From Anaerolineae bacterium (GTDB taxonomy: Bacteria > Pseudomonadota > Alphaproteobacteria > DSM-16000 > Inquilinaceae): a DNA stretch of 46,059 nucleotides. Made by a program: the position numbers and the translations under genes. Within the stretch, counting starts at the first letter, position 1. Each line of letters opens with the position of its first letter. Below the pieces are notes generated by a model, which was not told where the DNA came from, did not search any database, and saw only the letters and a program-made list of their open reading frames with translations. This document shows positions 44,688-46,059 of this stretch, piece by piece. The DNA lies in NCBI GenBank assembly GCA_028285185.1, contig JANQQD010000171.1, forward strand, positions 1-46,059, read 5' to 3'.

Positions 44688-45164
44688 ATGTTGAACCGTG
44701 TCAAGGAATTCCTGCTGGACCGGCAGGCTGATCCCGCGGTGGCCGAGACAGGCCATACCGAGGAAGAGCTGAGGCTTGCGGCGGCGGCGCTGCTGGTCGA
44801 AGCCGCGCGGATGGATGAGAGCTTCGATGGCGACGAGCGCGACCGCATTGTGGAACTGGTCCGGTGGCGTTTCGGCCTGAGCGGTGAGGAGGCGAGCCTG
44901 CTGGTCGACCGCGCCTCGCAGGCATCGACCCGGGCCACGCAGCTGCACGGCTTCGCCCATCCGATCCGCGAGGCATTCGACGCCGGCCAGCGCATTCGCC
45001 TGATCGAGATGATGTGGGATGTGGCCTGCGCGGACGGCGAGCTGCATCCCATGGAGAGCCATCTGATCCGGCGGGTCGGCGGCCTCTTGTTCGTCGACGA
45101 ACGGGACAGCGGGGCGGCCCGCAAACGCGCCATGGCCAGACACGGTCTCACCGAAACCAACTGA
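44688..45164 (+). CDS. TerB-family protein
   Basis: A 158-residue helical protein of the TerB family. [20 protein letters not shown] and the second copy-like [20 protein letters not shown] are the metal-binding acidic helices of the fold. TerB was named from tellurite-resistance operons, but isolated copies like this one, without other ter genes, are common and their role is unclear. The start ATG has no strong ribosome site (GTAGGCAAGCCGC). A 61-base gap precedes fdxA. Confidence 0.88.
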   Translation: MLNRVKEFLLDRQADPAVAETGHTEEELRLAAAALLVEAARMDESFDGDERDRIVELVRWRFGLSGEEASLLVDRASQASTRATQLHGFAHPIREAFDAGQRIRLIEMMWDVACADGELHPMESHLIRRVGGLLFVDERDSGAARKRAMARHGLTETN

Positions 45165-45225
45165 GGAAAGACACTCGGCCGGTATCCCGCGACGGCGGAT
45201 GCCGGCGAACTGCTGGAGAGCCTGG

Positions 45226-45567
45226 ATGCCTTATGTCGTGATCGACGGCTGCGTGAAGTGCAAATACACCGACTGCGTCGAGGTGTGCCCGGTCGACTGC
45301 TTCTACGAAGGCGAGAACATGCTGGTCATCCATCCGGATGAATGCATCGACTGCGGCGTGTGCGAGCCGGAATGCCCCGTGGAGGCGATCAAGCCCGATA
45401 CGGAGGTGGAGGCGGCCGAGACCTGGCTGGAGATCAACCGCAAGTTCTCCGAAGCCTGGCCCAACATCACGCGGAAGAAAGACGCCCTGCCGGATGCCGA
45501 CGATTGGGCGAAGAAAACCGGCAAATTCGATGAGCATTTCAGCCCGGAGCCGGGTGAGGGCACCTGA
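45226..45567 (+). CDS. fdxA: Seven-iron ferredoxin
   Basis: A 113-residue ferredoxin with [3Fe-4S] and [4Fe-4S] sites: [17 protein letters not shown] and [16 protein letters not shown], followed by the C-terminal extension ([20 protein letters not shown]) characteristic of FdxA. The ATG at 45226 has GGAGAG upstream; an earlier in-frame codon at 45199 is ignored. FdxA followed by a CarD regulator is a frequent arrangement in Alphaproteobacteria and supports the taxonomic reading. Confidence 0.95.
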   Translation: MPYVVIDGCVKCKYTDCVEVCPVDCFYEGENMLVIHPDECIDCGVCEPECPVEAIKPDTEVEAAETWLEINRKFSEAWPNITRKKDALPDADDWAKKTGKFDEHFSPEPGEGT

Positions 45568-45829
45568 CGCGTGCGGCAAATCGAATTTGGGTCAGCCTTG
45601 TTGCCTTTCTTCTCGGGCATTTTTATATTATTGTCATGTTGTGCACGGACTGCGTGGCAGACCGCCGCTGATCAAGAGCCCCGCCCCTGACCGTATACAC
45701 ATCGTGCCTTCGGACACGGAAGTGCGGTGAGCGGCGGGATTTGTTTCCCTAGTCCGCTGGCGCTGCCTGGCGAGGGGAGGGCGGATTTCCGGTCCACCTC
45801 TTGCTCGGTTGGGGGCCAGCGGAAAGAAG

Positions 45830-46059
45830 ATGGCGACGATGGCGAACACACTCGAGTATACAGTCGGGGATTACGTTGTTTATCCGGCCCATGGCGTCGG
45901 TCGGATCACATCGATTGAGATGCACGCGCTTGGCGAACAGCAGGTTGAGCTGTACGCCATCAACTTCGAAAAAGAGCGTATGACCCTTAAGGTCCCGGTT
46001 TTGAAGGCGAAGCGGTCCGGTCTGCGGAAGCTGAGTTCGCGTGACCGCATCAAGGCGGC
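45830..46059 (+). CDS. CarD-family transcriptional regulator, cut by the window edge
   Basis: Starts at an ATG (45830) preceded by GGAAAG, with an ATG at 45839 as an alternative. The first 76 codons read TLEYTVGDYVVYPAHGVGRI and LYAINFEKERMTLKVPVLKA, the CarD/TRCF RNA-polymerase-interacting Tudor-like domain. CarD proteins bind the RNA polymerase beta subunit and stabilise open complexes. The 3' end lies outside the window. Confidence 0.93.
   Translation, partial: MATMANTLEYTVGDYVVYPAHGVGRITSIEMHALGEQQVELYAINFEKERMTLKVPVLKAKRSGLRKLSSRDRIKA

Noticed and set aside
44688-45164. Tellurite-resistance locus
   Set aside because: Only a TerB-fold protein is present, without terC, terD or terZ.

Overview
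The window is GC-rich DNA from an alphaproteobacterium, most likely in or near the Rhodospirillales. The evidence is a DUF2852 protein, a TRAP-transport cluster, a bactofilin with a small lipoprotein, and the alphaproteobacterial pair of seven-iron ferredoxin (fdxA) followed by a CarD-type regulator at the right edge. No rRNA, tRNA, CRISPR array, insertion sequence or integrase was seen.

Layout. 0-3 kb: DUF2852 membrane protein facing a chemoreceptor. 3-8.9 kb: a leftward catabolic/transport cluster (TRAP solute-binding protein, TetR regulator, DctQ, DctM, amidohydrolase, VOC protein). 9-12.7 kb: two paralogous secreted helical-repeat proteins. 12.8-14.7 kb: a leftward three-gene operon of unknown function. 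14.9-19.3 kb: yifB/comM, rsgA, a GFA-family protein and a secreted protein. 19.3-21.7 kb: a thiol-redox unit in which a TetR gene diverges from a natural glutaredoxin-thioredoxin reductase fusion and trxA, with two matching palindromic operators between them. 21.8-24 kb: a TetR regulator diverging from an HpaB/4-hydroxybutyryl-CoA-dehydratase-like flavoprotein. 24.2-25.6 kb: a GNAT-like protein and glutamate racemase.

25.4-32.7 kb is the most unusual region. A segment holding the 3' end of murI, one leftward gene and the 5' end of the next rightward gene has been tandemly amplified. Four diverged leftward paralogues remain open (208, 208, 212 and 218 aa), while the flanking murI and membrane-protein pieces in the three internal junctions have decayed. 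By eye the paralogues look like RGS domains (regulators of G-protein signalling), which would be unusual in bacteria. Their intergenic regions carry arrays of a 21-bp repeat at exact two-helical-turn spacing, and the murI-side gaps carry a long hairpin whose stem is preserved by paired base changes.

32.7-36.8 kb holds an apparent protein-modification operon: a membrane protein ending in seven perfect Cys-His-Ser-Ala units, a radical SAM/SPASM enzyme with an N-terminal PqqD-like region, and a second membrane protein. The reading frames overlap, and the operon ends in a perfect 32-bp palindrome.

37-46 kb is more ordinary: three secreted proteins of unknown function, an iron-dependent alcohol dehydrogenase, a BadI-like ring-cleaving hydrolase, an EI24/CysZ-type membrane protein, bactofilin plus lipoprotein, an orphan polar amino-acid ABC ATPase, TerB, FdxA and the start of a CarD-family regulator cut by the window edge. 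All functional calls come from reading motifs by eye; no database search was possible.
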